64,000 bases of DNA from Paraburkholderia sp. BCC1884. Lineage in GTDB: Bacteria; Pseudomonadota; Gammaproteobacteria; Burkholderiales; Burkholderiaceae. Below the pieces are notes generated by a model, which had not been told where the DNA came from, did no database searches, and worked only from the letters and a program-made list of their open reading frames with translations. The translations under genes and the position numbers were made by a program. Every line of letters starts with the position of its first letter. Within the stretch, counting starts at the first letter, position 1. The DNA lies in NCBI RefSeq assembly GCF_900996225.1, contig NZ_CAAJGL010000112.1, positions 62,001 to 126,000 on the forward strand. Direction: 5' to 3'. Below are positions 33,983 through 42,703 of the stretch, piece by piece.

Positions 33983-34963
33983 ATGAACCAAAATTACTCT
34001 CCAGCGCCACTAGACGATTCGTCCGATGAGGACGCAGGCCGCGCGGAGCGGGCCGACCGCGGCGGCGAGCGCGAAGAGCGCGATCCCTTTCTGACCGCGA
34101 TGGGTGAACGCGTGCGTTTGCTGCGCGCGCGTCGCGGCATGACCCGCAAGACGCTGGCGACCGAGACCGGTTTGTCGGAGCGACATCTGGCCAATCTGGA
34201 GTCGGGGGTAGGCAACGCGTCGGTGCTGGTGTTGCGGCAGATCGCGGCCACCTTGAACTGCCCGCTCGCCGAGGTGATCGGCGACGAAACCACCGCGTCC
34301 GCGGAATGGCTGTTGATCCGTGAATTGCTGCAAGGGCGCGACCAGGCGGCGCTGCAGCGCGCCCGCGTGGCGCTTGCCGAGATGTTCGCCCAGGCGCCGC
34401 GCGACCCGCATCGCAAGGACCGGATCGCCCTGATCGGTCTGCGCGGCGCGGGTAAATCGACCTTCGGGCGGATGCTCGCGCAGGAGCGCAAAGTGCCGTT
34501 CGTCGAGCTGACTCGCGTGATCGAGCAACTGGCCGGTTGCCCGCCCTCCGAGATTCATTCGCTCTATGGCGCGGCGGCTTACCGGCGTTATGAACACCGC
34601 GCGCTCGAGGCGGTGATTCAGGAACACGAGCGCGCGGTGATCGCGTCGCCGGGTGGCCTGGTGTCGGAGGCGGGGACTTTCAATGCGCTGCTCTCGCACT
34701 GCTACACCGTCTGGCTGCAGGCCACGCCGGAGGAGCACATGCGGCGCGTGGTGGCGCAAGGCGATTTGCGCCCGATGTCGGGCAACAAGGAGGCAATGGA
34801 CGATCTCAAGCGCATTCTGGCGGGGCGCAGCGAACTTTACGGTCGTGCCGACATGACTTTCGACACCAGCGAGAAAACCTTGGCCGACGCCTATCTGCAA
34901 CTGCGCGATCGTCTCGCCGCGAGGCTCGCCGCCGAATCGCCCGATGAGGCAGGCCCAGGCTGA
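33983..34963 (+). CDS. boxR: BoxR/BzdR-type transcriptional regulator (XRE domain plus shikimate-kinase-like domain)
   Basis: A 326-residue repressor of benzoyl-CoA pathway genes. Residues about 36-100 are an XRE helix-turn-helix (MTRKTLATETGLSERHLANL). Residues about 145-320 resemble shikimate kinase, with the P-loop GLRGAGKST at 152-160. In BzdR and BoxR this kinase-like domain does not need to act as a kinase; it senses benzoyl-CoA. The N-terminal 35 residues are acidic and low-complexity. It is divergent from the DUF4863-boxD-bclA operon and 117 bp upstream of boxC, so one regulator sits between both arms of the pathway. Repression is expected to be released when benzoyl-CoA accumulates. 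Confidence 0.92.
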   Translation: MNQNYSPAPLDDSSDEDAGRAERADRGGEREERDPFLTAMGERVRLLRARRGMTRKTLATETGLSERHLANLESGVGNASVLVLRQIAATLNCPLAEVIGDETTASAEWLLIRELLQGRDQAALQRARVALAEMFAQAPRDPHRKDRIALIGLRGAGKSTFGRMLAQERKVPFVELTRVIEQLAGCPPSEIHSLYGAAAYRRYEHRALEAVIQEHERAVIASPGGLVSEAGTFNALLSHCYTVWLQATPEEHMRRVVAQGDLRPMSGNKEAMDDLKRILAGRSELYGRADMTFDTSEKTLADAYLQLRDRLAARLAAESPDEAGPG

Positions 34964-34996
34964 CATGCAGCGAGACGTCGGGGTTTACTAGCAAAC

Positions 34997-35039
34997 ATGC
35001 ACTAAAATGCTTTACATGGGTGTGATGATGCACTATTGT
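34997..35039 (+). promoter_or_regulatory. boxC promoter with two ATGCACTA operator repeats
   Basis: TTTACA (35011-35016), a 17-bp spacer and TATTGT (35034-35039) form the likely promoter of boxCBA. ATGCACTA occurs at 34997-35004 and again at 35028-35035, 31 bp apart or three helical turns, flanking the -35 and covering the -10. TGCA-containing repeats are the known recognition feature of the BzdR/BoxR group. Confidence 0.6.
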
Positions 35040-35080
35040 TCAAAAAACAGAGTTTGCATCGTCCAGTCAGGAGACGCCCC

Positions 35081-36751
35081 ATGTCCACAGCAGAAACCGC
35101 CGTTGCGCCGGTCGACTACCGCACCGATCCCTCGCAGTACAAGCATTGGAAGCTGACCTTCAGCGGCCCGGTTGCAACGCTCGGCATCGATATCGCCGAG
35201 GAAGGCGGCATCCGCGACGGCTACAAGCTGAAGCTGAATTCCTACGACCTCGGCGTCGATATCGAATTGCACGATGCAATACAGCGCATCCGCTTCGAGC
35301 ATCCGGAAGTCAAAACGGTGGTGCTCACCAGCCTGAAGGACCGCGTGTTCTGCTCGGGCGCCAACATTTTCATGCTCGGTTTGTCCTCGCATGCGTGGAA
35401 GGTGAATTTCTGCAAGTTCACCAACGAAACGCGTAACGGTCTCGAAGACTCGTCGCGCTACTCGGGGCTGAAGTTTCTCGCGGCGGTGAACGGCGCATGC
35501 GCCGGCGGCGGGTATGAGCTCGCGCTGGCTTGCGACGAAATCTATCTGGTGGACGACCGCTCGTCGTCGGTGTCGCTGCCGGAAGTGCCGCTGCTGGGCG
35601 TGCTGCCGGGCACGGGCGGTTTGACGCGTGTCACCGACAAACGCAAGGTGCGCCACGATCGCGCCGACATCTTCTGCACGGTGGTCGAAGGCATTCGCGG
35701 CGAGCGCGCGAAAGCATGGCGTCTGGTGGATGAAGTCGTGAAGCCGAATCAGTTCGATCAGGCGATCCAGGCGCGCGCGCTCGAACTCGCCGCACAAAGC
35801 GATCGTCCTGCCGATGCGCAAGGCGTTGTGCTCACTCGTATCGAACGCACCGATCGCGAGGACGGCCTCACTTACAGGACCCTCGACATCACGATCGATC
35901 GCGCCAAACGAATTGCCACCTTCACGGCGAAAGCACCCGCGACGGAACAGCCCAGCGATATCGAAGCGATCGTTGCGGCCGGCGTGAACTGGTGGCCGCT
36001 GCAATTCGCCCGCGAACTGGACGATGCGATCCTGTCGATGCGCACCAACGAGTTGCAGGTCGGCACGTGGGTCTTCAGAACCGAAGGCGAAGCGCGCAAT
36101 CTGCTCGCCGTGGATGCCACGCTGATGCAGCACAAGGACCATTGGTTCGTGCGCGAAACGATTGGCCTCTTGCGTCGTACGCTGGCACGCATCGACGTGT
36201 CTTCACGTTCGCTGTTCACGCTGATCGAGCCGGGCTCCTGCTTCGTGGGCACCTTCGCCGAACTCGCGTTCGCAGCAGACCGCACCTACATGGCCGCGCT
36301 GCCGTCCAACGAAGACGAGGAGCCGGCGATCACGCTCTCCGAAGTCAACTTCGGTCTTTATCCGATGGTCACGCATCAATCGCGTCTTGCGCGCCGTTTC
36401 TATGAAGAGGCCGGCCCGCTCGACGCTGTGCGCTCGCTGATCGGTCAGCCGATCAAGCCGGTGGAAGCCGAACGGCTCGGTCTCGTGACCGCGTCGCCCG
36501 ACGATATCGACTGGGCCGACGAAATCCGCATCGCGCTGGAAGAACGCGCGGCGATGTCACCGGATGCGTTGACCGGCCTCGAAGCCAATCTGCGCTTCAA
36601 CGGACCGGAAACGATGGAGACGCGCATTTTCGGCCGTCTCACTGCCTGGCAGAACTGGATCTTCAACCGGCCGAATGCAGTGGGCGAGAAGGGCGCGCTC
36701 AAGGTGTACGGCAAGGGCAGCAAGGCGCAATTCGACGTCTCGCGCGTTTGA
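35081..36751 (+). CDS. boxC: Benzoyl-CoA-dihydrodiol lyase (2,3-epoxybenzoyl-CoA dihydrolase)
   Basis: A 556-residue crotonase-superfamily enzyme that opens the ring of 2,3-epoxybenzoyl-CoA hydrolytically, releasing formate and 3,4-dehydroadipyl-CoA semialdehyde. The active-site region FCSGANIFMLGLSSHAWKVN and the oxyanion-hole segment GACAGGGYELALACDEIYLV are plain. The double length compared with simple hydratases, with a second crotonase-like half (TRTEGEARNLL-type segment, then GSCFVGTFAELAFAADRTYM), is normal for BoxC. The ATG follows CAGTCAGGAGACGCCCC. It heads the plus-strand operon boxC-boxB-boxA. Confidence 0.95.
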   Translation: MSTAETAVAPVDYRTDPSQYKHWKLTFSGPVATLGIDIAEEGGIRDGYKLKLNSYDLGVDIELHDAIQRIRFEHPEVKTVVLTSLKDRVFCSGANIFMLGLSSHAWKVNFCKFTNETRNGLEDSSRYSGLKFLAAVNGACAGGGYELALACDEIYLVDDRSSSVSLPEVPLLGVLPGTGGLTRVTDKRKVRHDRADIFCTVVEGIRGERAKAWRLVDEVVKPNQFDQAIQARALELAAQSDRPADAQGVVLTRIERTDREDGLTYRTLDITIDRAKRIATFTAKAPATEQPSDIEAIVAAGVNWWPLQFARELDDAILSMRTNELQVGTWVFRTEGEARNLLAVDATLMQHKDHWFVRETIGLLRRTLARIDVSSRSLFTLIEPGSCFVGTFAELAFAADRTYMAALPSNEDEEPAITLSEVNFGLYPMVTHQSRLARRFYEEAGPLDAVRSLIGQPIKPVEAERLGLVTASPDDIDWADEIRIALEERAAMSPDALTGLEANLRFNGPETMETRIFGRLTAWQNWIFNRPNAVGEKGALKVYGKGSKAQFDVSRV

Positions 36752-36804
36752 CCCTGACTCGCCTCTCACCGTCTGCACTGCAGTTTCCGAACAAGGAACC
36801 GACC

Positions 36805-38232
36805 ATGTCAACGATCAACTACAGCGAAAAGATTCCGAACAACGTCAACCTCGCCGACGACCGCGCGCTCCAACGCGCGCTCGAACAGTGGCAGCCTAAT
36901 TTTCTGTCCTGGTGGGGCGATATGGGCCCGGAAGGCTCGCATGGCTATGACGTCTATCTGCGCACGGCGGTGAGCGTCGATGCGGGCGGCTGGGCGCACT
37001 TCGATCACGTGAAGATGCCGGATTATCGCTGGGGCATTTTTCTCACACCGGGCGAACAGGATCGCAAGATCCACTTCGGCGAGCACAAAGGCGAGGCGGC
37101 CTGGCAGGACGTGCCCGGCGAGCATCGCGCCAATCTGCGCCGGATTATCGTCACGCAAGGCGATACGGAGCCGGCGTCGGTCGAGCAGCAGCGGCACCTG
37201 GGGTTGACCGCACCTTCCATGTACGACTTGCGCAACCTGTTCCAGGTCAACGTGGAAGAAGGCCGTCATTTGTGGGCGATGGTGTATCTGCTGCATCGCT
37301 ATTTCGGCCGCGACGGCCGCGAGGAAGCCGAGGCACTGCTGGGTCGCCGTTCCGGCGATGAGGACAACCCGCGCATTCTCGGTGCATTCAACGAGAAGAC
37401 GCCGGATTGGCTCGCGTTCTATATGTTCACGTATTTCACCGACCGCGACGGCAAATTCCAGTTGTCGGCACTGGCCGAGTCGGGCTTCGATCCGCTCGCG
37501 CGCACGACGAAATTCATGTTGACCGAAGAAGCGCACCATATGTTCGTCGGCGAATCGGGCGTGTCACGCGTGATCCAGCGCACGGCGCAGGTGATGAACG
37601 AACTGGGCACCGACGACGTCGCGAAGATTCGCGCGGCTGGTGTGATCGATCTGCCGACCATTCAGCGCTATCTGAACTTCCACTACTCGGTGACGATCGA
37701 TCTGTTCGGCGCGGATCATTCGTCGAATGCCGCGACCTTCTATAGCTCGGGTTTGAAAGGCCGCTATGAAGAGAACAAGCGCGACGACGATCATCAATTG
37801 AACGGGCAGAGCTACAAGCTGCTCGACGTGCAGGAAGGCAAGCTGGTCGAGCGCGAAGTGCCGATGCTCAACGCGATGAATGAAGTGCTGCGCGACGACT
37901 ACATCAAGGATTCGGTGGCGGGCGTGGGCCGCTGGAATAAGGTGCTCGAAAAAGCCGGGATCGATTTTCGCATGACCGTGCCGCATAAAGCGTTCAACCG
38001 GCAGATCGGCACTTTTGCGAACACGCGTGTGTCGCCCGACGGCCGCGTGGTCAGCGAAACCGAATGGGCCGCCAACGAGGCGAAGTGGCTCGCCACGCCG
38101 GAAGATCGCGCCTACGTAGCGTCGCTGATGGGTCGTGTCACGGACCCCGGCAAGTTCGCCAACTGGATCGCGCCGCCGGCCATGGGCGTGAACCGTCAGC
38201 CGGTGGATTTCGAATACGTGCGCTTTAACTGA
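36805..38232 (+). CDS. boxB: Benzoyl-CoA 2,3-epoxidase, diiron oxygenase subunit
   Basis: A 475-residue class I diiron monooxygenase that epoxidises the ring of benzoyl-CoA with oxygen and electrons from BoxA. Two ExxH motifs supply iron ligands: E152-x-x-H155 (VEEGRHLWAMVY) and E242-x-x-H245 (LTEEAHHMFVGE). The N-terminus (INYSEKIPNNVNLADDRALQ) and the C-terminus (GVNRQPVDFEYVRFN) match the family. I start at the ATG at 36805 after ACAAGGAACCGACC; the in-frame upstream codons overlap non-coding sequence. The gap to boxC is 53 bp and to boxA 32 bp. Confidence 0.95.
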   Translation: MSTINYSEKIPNNVNLADDRALQRALEQWQPNFLSWWGDMGPEGSHGYDVYLRTAVSVDAGGWAHFDHVKMPDYRWGIFLTPGEQDRKIHFGEHKGEAAWQDVPGEHRANLRRIIVTQGDTEPASVEQQRHLGLTAPSMYDLRNLFQVNVEEGRHLWAMVYLLHRYFGRDGREEAEALLGRRSGDEDNPRILGAFNEKTPDWLAFYMFTYFTDRDGKFQLSALAESGFDPLARTTKFMLTEEAHHMFVGESGVSRVIQRTAQVMNELGTDDVAKIRAAGVIDLPTIQRYLNFHYSVTIDLFGADHSSNAATFYSSGLKGRYEENKRDDDHQLNGQSYKLLDVQEGKLVEREVPMLNAMNEVLRDDYIKDSVAGVGRWNKVLEKAGIDFRMTVPHKAFNRQIGTFANTRVSPDGRVVSETEWAANEAKWLATPEDRAYVASLMGRVTDPGKFANWIAPPAMGVNRQPVDFEYVRFN

Positions 38233-38264
38233 GTATCTGTCCGACGTACCTGGTGGAGGAAGTC

Positions 38265-39494
38265 ATGAACGGCCCAGTATCGATCGAAGTTCTCAGGCAG
38301 CATCTGATCGATCCGGAGATCTGCATTCGCTGCAACACGTGCGAAGAGACTTGCCCGGTCGATGCGATCACGCACGACGACAGTAACTATGTGGTCAAGG
38401 CGGAAATCTGCAACGGCTGCATGGCGTGCGTGCCGCCTTGTCCGACGGGCGCGATCGACAACTGGCGCACCGTGTTGCGAGCCGACGCGTATCCGGTCGA
38501 CGAGCAGTTCAAGTGGGACGTGCTGCCGGAACAGACCACGATGGCCGTTGCGGCGGTGGATGAAACGTCGAACGTGGATGCGTCGGACGAGGCGAGCGGG
38601 ATCGAAGTGGACACCGTGCGCGGTTCGGTCGTGCCGCCGTGGTCGGCCGCTAAGCCGTACGTGAATCTCTATACGCACAAGACGCCGACCACTGCGACCG
38701 TGGTCGGCAACTACCGGCTCACGGATGCGTCGACCGATAGCGATATTCATCATATCGTGCTCGATTTCGGCACGATGCCGTTTCCCGTACTGGAAGGTCA
38801 GTCGATCGGTATTTTGCCGCCGGGTGCGAGCGGCGATGGCCGCGCGCATCACGCGCGTCAATATTCGATCGCGAGTCCGCGCGACGGCGAGAGGGCCGGT
38901 TATAACAACGTCTCGCTGACTGTCAAACGCGTTTCGCAGCAACACGGCGACACGATCGACGGCGTCTGCTCGAACTATTTGTGCGATTTGAAGAAGGGCG
39001 ATGTCGTCAGTGTGATCGGACCGTTCGGCGGCACCTTCCTGATGCCGAACCATCCAGATTCGCATTTGTTGATGATCTGCACGGGCACGGGGTCGGCGCC
39101 GATGCGCGCGATGACCGAGTATCGCCGGCGGCGGCGTTTAAAGGGCGCCACGGGCAAGCTGATGCTGTTTTTCGGCGCGCGGACCAAGGAGGAGTTGCCG
39201 TACTTCGGGCCGCTCACCAATCTGCCGAAAGATTTCATCGACACCAATCTGGCGTTTTCGCGCACACCGGGTCAACCGAAGCGTTATGTGCAGGACGCGA
39301 TGCGCGAGCGGGCGGTGGATGTGGCGCAGATGTTGAAGGACGACAACACGCATATTTACGTGTGCGGGTTGAAGGGAATGGAGGACGGCGTGCTACAGGC
39401 GCTCAAGGAGATCGGCGAGCGGCATCAGCTGGATTGGGAGGTGCTGTGGGCGAGGTTGAAGCGGGAGGGGCGGTTGCATCTGGAGACGTATTGA
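38265..39494 (+). CDS. boxA: Benzoyl-CoA 2,3-epoxidase, reductase subunit
   Basis: A 409-residue iron-sulfur flavoprotein that passes electrons from NADPH to the BoxB diiron centre. The N-terminus holds two 4Fe-4S motifs, CIRCNTCEETCP and CNGCMACVPPCP, followed by a linker and a ferredoxin-NADP reductase module with the FAD motif RQYSIASPR and the NADPH site LMICTGTGSAPMRAM. The C-terminus ends HLETY, with the aromatic residue usual in FNRs. The ATG at 38265 has GGAGGA eight bases upstream; a start twelve bases earlier lacks one. It is the last gene of boxCBA. No obvious terminator follows before the toxin-antitoxin pair. Confidence 0.94.
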   Translation: MNGPVSIEVLRQHLIDPEICIRCNTCEETCPVDAITHDDSNYVVKAEICNGCMACVPPCPTGAIDNWRTVLRADAYPVDEQFKWDVLPEQTTMAVAAVDETSNVDASDEASGIEVDTVRGSVVPPWSAAKPYVNLYTHKTPTTATVVGNYRLTDASTDSDIHHIVLDFGTMPFPVLEGQSIGILPPGASGDGRAHHARQYSIASPRDGERAGYNNVSLTVKRVSQQHGDTIDGVCSNYLCDLKKGDVVSVIGPFGGTFLMPNHPDSHLLMICTGTGSAPMRAMTEYRRRRRLKGATGKLMLFFGARTKEELPYFGPLTNLPKDFIDTNLAFSRTPGQPKRYVQDAMRERAVDVAQMLKDDNTHIYVCGLKGMEDGVLQALKEIGERHQLDWEVLWARLKREGRLHLETY

Positions 39495-39547
39495 GCAAGG
39501 ATTCAGCGCCCTTGTGGTGCTCCGCGGCGTGGGCCCGCAAGGTGCCT

Positions 39548-39943
39548 TCACCAGATGGTTTTAACGTGACGGTACGCGCGGATCTTTTCGTCTTTCGTGA
39601 CGAGCGGAGCGGCCAGTTTGCGGGCTGTCGCGACGATCATCCGGTCGGCGGGGTCCTTATGGAACTCGCCAGGCAGCTCGACGGATTTGATTGAGATTTC
39701 TACATCGACAGGAACGAAGCGTACCGCTTCGATCGACGATACTGCAGCAAGCCAACTGCTCACGTCCATCGAGAGATCAAGTCTTTCCCGCTCTACCAGC
39801 ATGGCAATTTCCCAGGCGGAGATGGCCGAGACGACGATGTCACCACCAGCCAACTCCTGAGTAATCGCCGATTTTGCTTTCCTGCTCAAGCTCGCATCGC
39901 CGTTGACCCACCAGATCAAGGTATGGGTGTCCAGCACGATCAC
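39548..39943 (-). CDS. vapC: PIN-domain toxin (VapC-type ribonuclease)
   Basis: A 131-residue PIN-domain RNase. The acidic active-site residues are D5 (IVLDTHTLIWW), E45 (SAWEIAML), D100 (DPADRMIVATA) and D118 (VTKDEKI), all in place. Its start overlaps the antitoxin stop by 4 bp (ATGA), the usual coupling that keeps antitoxin in excess. The type with LDTHTLIWW and a Phd/YefM partner is common in proteobacteria. It is expected to cleave specific RNA when the antitoxin is degraded. It lies between the box and pyrimidine clusters with no other mobile-element traces. Confidence 0.9.
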   Translation of the reverse strand: MIVLDTHTLIWWVNGDASLSRKAKSAITQELAGGDIVVSAISAWEIAMLVERERLDLSMDVSSWLAAVSSIEAVRFVPVDVEISIKSVELPGEFHKDPADRMIVATARKLAAPLVTKDEKIRAYRHVKTIW

Positions 39944-40176
39944 TGCGCAGCCTCCCAGTCGTCCTCCGCCACGGGCGCCGTGGGATTGTCATAGCGCAGG
40001 ACCGTTCCGCGCAGCACATCGAGGGCGCTGCGTTCGACGCCGCGATAGGGGCGCACTTCGACTGCTGGTTTGCCATGGTCAGTAACGATCACACTTTCCC
40101 CCGAAGATTCCACCTGCCGGAAGTATTCCAGCGCTTTGGCTTTGAATTCAGATTTGGATACGAGTTGTCCTGCCAT
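39940..40176 (-). CDS. Phd/YefM-family antitoxin
   Basis: A 78-residue antitoxin. The N-terminal half (QLVSKSEFKAKALEYFRQVE, then SGESVIVTDHGKPAVEVRPY) is the Phd/YefM DNA-binding fold. The C-terminal half (LDVLRGTVLRYDNPTAPVAE, then DDWEAAQ) is the toxin-wrapping tail. I start at the ATG at 40176 (MAGQLVSKSEF); the longer open frame has no support. The complex with the PIN toxin should bind its own promoter, where the 11-bp repeat GATTATACCTA occurs twice (40177-40187 and 40227-40237). Confidence 0.88.
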   Translation of the reverse strand: MAGQLVSKSEFKAKALEYFRQVESSGESVIVTDHGKPAVEVRPYRGVERSALDVLRGTVLRYDNPTAPVAEDDWEAAQ

Positions 40177-40237
40177 GATTATACCTATGGTCAGATGTCT
40201 ATAGTCATAATTGCGAGATGAGACCGGATTATACCTA
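40177..40237. promoter_or_regulatory. Toxin-antitoxin operator: two direct GATTATACCTA repeats
   Basis: GATTATACCTA occurs at 40177-40187 and at 40227-40237, exactly 50 bp apart, in an AT-rich gap between the antitoxin start and the 3' end of the TetR-type gene. The inner copy abuts the antitoxin ATG. These look like autoregulatory sites for the toxin-antitoxin complex. Confidence 0.5.
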
Positions 40238-40246
40238 GTCCGTGGA

Positions 40247-40948
40247 CTATCGCGAGGATCGCGTGTCTGTCGGCGACACCGCCCCACACGCCCGAATCAC
40301 CAACTGCACCACCTCTTCCGTGGTCGCCTCGAACGCCTTTTGCGTCAACGCACGCTTGCCTTTGAGCGCGCGAATCTGCGCGTCGAAGTCGGCGTAATGC
40401 TGGGTGGTTGCCCAGATCATGTACATCAGCGTTTGCGCATTCACCGGCGCGAGCAGGCCGCGCGCAATCCAGTCGTCGATCACCTTCACGCGACTCTCGA
40501 GCCAGGGCTTCACGCGTCCGGTGAGAATGTCCTCCATGTGCTCGGCGCCGTGAATGATCTCGCTCGCCCATACCTTCGAGCCGAGTGGACGACGGCGCGA
40601 CAATTCCATTTTCGCGCGCACGTAGCCGCCGATCGCTTCGACCGGATCGTCGCTGCATTCGAACGTATCCGCCGCGCGATGCCAGTCTTCGAACAGATCT
40701 TCCAGCACGCGCCGATACAACGCGAGCTTCGTCGGGAAGTAGTAATGCACGTTGGCTTTCGGTAAGCCTGCGCGCTCCGCGATCATCGCGGTGCTGGCGC
40801 CGTCGAGTCCCCGCTCGGCGAAAACCGCTTCGGCGCACTGCAGCAGATGCGCTTCATTCGACTCGCGAATATGTGCCTTGCGCCGCCGCAAAGGCAAGCG
40901 GGTTTGCTCGTTTTCAGTGATGTCGGCGGCCACGTCGTCGTCTCTCAT
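40247..40948 (-). CDS. RutR-like TetR-family regulator
   Basis: A regulator of about 233 residues from the ATG at 40948 (MRDDDVAADITENEQ); an ATG at 40987 would add 13. The TetR helix-turn-helix (ESNEAHLLQCAEAVFAERGL, then ASTAMIAERAGLPKANVHYY) is followed by a YcdC/RutR-type C-terminal domain (WASEIIHGAEHMEDILTGRV). RutR senses uracil and thymine in enterobacteria. This gene is divergent from the reductive pyrimidine catabolism operon, and a perfect CCTGTCCA-AC-TGGACAGG palindrome lies in the gap, with the same CCANNTGG core as the RutR box. It is thus probably the uracil-responsive repressor of the operon. Confidence 0.85.
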   Translation of the reverse strand: MRDDDVAADITENEQTRLPLRRRKAHIRESNEAHLLQCAEAVFAERGLDGASTAMIAERAGLPKANVHYYFPTKLALYRRVLEDLFEDWHRAADTFECSDDPVEAIGGYVRAKMELSRRRPLGSKVWASEIIHGAEHMEDILTGRVKPWLESRVKVIDDWIARGLLAPVNAQTLMYMIWATTQHYADFDAQIRALKGKRALTQKAFEATTEEVVQLVIRACGAVSPTDTRSSR

Positions 40949-41054
40949 GTTTGCCTTCGGCGGCATGCGTGCCGCGTCGCGCTTCATTCTAGTCGCTCGA
41001 CGCGACACGCACACGCGCATTCATCGCGCGCGACAAAGCGCTGCTGCGCTGCAA

Positions 41055-41140
41055 TGGCACGCTTCTCGCTATGTTTTCCACCGTACGAAAGGCATTGATT
41101 TGGCGGGCTTAATCAGCTACAACCTGTCCAACTGGACAGG
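41055..41140. promoter_or_regulatory. RutR-type operator CCTGTCCA-AC-TGGACAGG upstream of the pyd operon
   Basis: The perfect 8-2-8 palindrome at 41123-41140 shares the CCANNTGG core with the enterobacterial RutR box TTGACCANNTGGTCAA. It lies 150 bp before the first catabolic gene. A weaker sigma-54-like sequence, TGGCAC-N5-TCGCT, begins at 41055. The remaining part of this gap of nearly 340 bp (40949-41289) shows nothing else I can name. Confidence 0.55.
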
Positions 41141-41289
41141 ATTGGAAGAGCGGGCGATGCCCCAGGGTTTGCCCTCTGAACAAGAGGCGTCAACACGCAT
41201 CGAGTGTGCACCGCTGCCGTGCGGGCACGCCCCAAAACCCGCCGTCGATGCACCAGTTTCATGTCGGTTCACCGAAAGGAGCGAGACGA

Positions 41290-42570
41290 ATGAATGCGGT
41301 ATCCGAAGCATTGAGGCAAGCAGAACCCGCCACGTCGATCAGGATCGACGGCAAGCGGCTGTGGGACAGCCTGATGACGATGGCGAAGATCGGCGCCACG
41401 CCGAAAGGCGGTGTCTGCCGCCTGGCGCTCACCGACCTCGACAAGGAAGGGCGCGATCTGATCGTGAGCTGGGCCAGGGACGCCGGCTGCACGATCAGCG
41501 TCGATCAGATGGGCAACGTGTTCATGCGCCGCGCCGGCCGCAATCCCGATGCGCTGCCGGTAATGACCGGCTCGCACGCGGACTCGCAACCCACCGGTGG
41601 CCGTTTCGACGGCATTTACGGCGTGCTGGGCGGTCTCGAAGTGATTCGCAGTCTGAACGATCACGGCATCGAGACCGAGCATCCGGTCGAGGTGGTGATC
41701 TGGACCAACGAAGAAGGCTCGCGTTTCGCTCCCGCCATGGTCGCCTCAGGCGTGTTCGCCGGCGTGTTCACGCTCGACTACGGCCTCTCGCGCAAGGACG
41801 TGGACGGCAAGACCATCGGTGAAGAATTGAAACGCATCGGCTATGCGGGCGATTTGCCGTGCGGCGGACGTCCCTTGCATGCGGCCTTTGAATTGCACAT
41901 CGAACAGGGGCCGATTCTCGAAGCCGAGCACAAGACCATCGGCGTGGTGACCGACGCGCAAGGTCAACGCTGGTACGAAATCACCCTGACCGGGCAGGAG
42001 GCGCATGCGGGTCCGACGCCTATGCCGCGGCGGCGCGATGCCTTGCTTGGCGCCGCGCGCGTGGTCGATCTGGTCAATCGCATCGGCCTCGACAACGCAC
42101 CGTTCGGTTGCGCGACGGTCGGCATGATGCAGGTCTATCCGAACTCGCGCAACGTGATTCCCGGGCGGGTGTTCTTCACGGTCGATTTCCGTCATCCCGA
42201 CGATGCCGTGCTGGCGAAAATGGATGCCGCCTTGCGTGAAGGTGTGGCGAAGATCGCGAGCGCTATCGGCCTTGAAACCGAACTCGACCAGATCTTTTAT
42301 TACGCGCCCGTCGCCTTCGACGAAGCCTGCGTGAAGTCGGTGCGCGCGGCGGCGGAACGCTTCGGTTATCCGCATCGCAACATGGTGTCCGGTGCGGGAC
42401 ACGATGCCTGTTATCTGTCGCAAGTCGCGCCGACGTCGATGGTGTTCGTGCCGTGCGTCGACGGTATCAGTCACAACGAAATCGAGGACGCCACGCTCGA
42501 ATGGATCGAGGCGGGCGCCAACGTGTTGCTGCACGCGATGCTGGAGCGCGCATGCGAGCCGGTTTCATGA
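41290..42570 (+). CDS. pydC: M20-family Zn-dependent amidohydrolase (probable N-carbamoyl-beta-alanine amidase)
   Basis: A 426-residue peptidase-M20-family amidohydrolase. Metal ligands are visible in TGSHADSQPTGGRFDGIYGV, WTNEEGSRFAPAM, LHIEQGPILE and the late VDGISHNEIEDA. Close relatives hydrolyse N-carbamoyl-beta-alanine, allantoate or N-carbamoyl-L-amino acids. Because every other gene of the operon belongs to reductive uracil breakdown, beta-ureidopropionase is the best call: it would release beta-alanine, CO2 and ammonia in the last step. The ATG at 41290 follows GAAAGGAGCGAGACGA; the open frame upstream is shadow. An allantoate amidohydrolase cannot be excluded from sequence alone. 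Confidence 0.82.
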   Translation: MNAVSEALRQAEPATSIRIDGKRLWDSLMTMAKIGATPKGGVCRLALTDLDKEGRDLIVSWARDAGCTISVDQMGNVFMRRAGRNPDALPVMTGSHADSQPTGGRFDGIYGVLGGLEVIRSLNDHGIETEHPVEVVIWTNEEGSRFAPAMVASGVFAGVFTLDYGLSRKDVDGKTIGEELKRIGYAGDLPCGGRPLHAAFELHIEQGPILEAEHKTIGVVTDAQGQRWYEITLTGQEAHAGPTPMPRRRDALLGAARVVDLVNRIGLDNAPFGCATVGMMQVYPNSRNVIPGRVFFTVDFRHPDDAVLAKMDAALREGVAKIASAIGLETELDQIFYYAPVAFDEACVKSVRAAAERFGYPHRNMVSGAGHDACYLSQVAPTSMVFVPCVDGISHNEIEDATLEWIEAGANVLLHAMLERACEPVS

Positions 42571-42703
42571 TCCATCGGTAGTTTTTTGCGGTTGCGGTGG
42601 TTTCATCCGCTTCACCGTCGTGCCCATAAAAGATGCCGCCCCGGCTGCGCTTCAGCGCAGCCGGCGGGACCGGCTACGTCCTCACATCGAAGAAGGAACG
42701 TGT

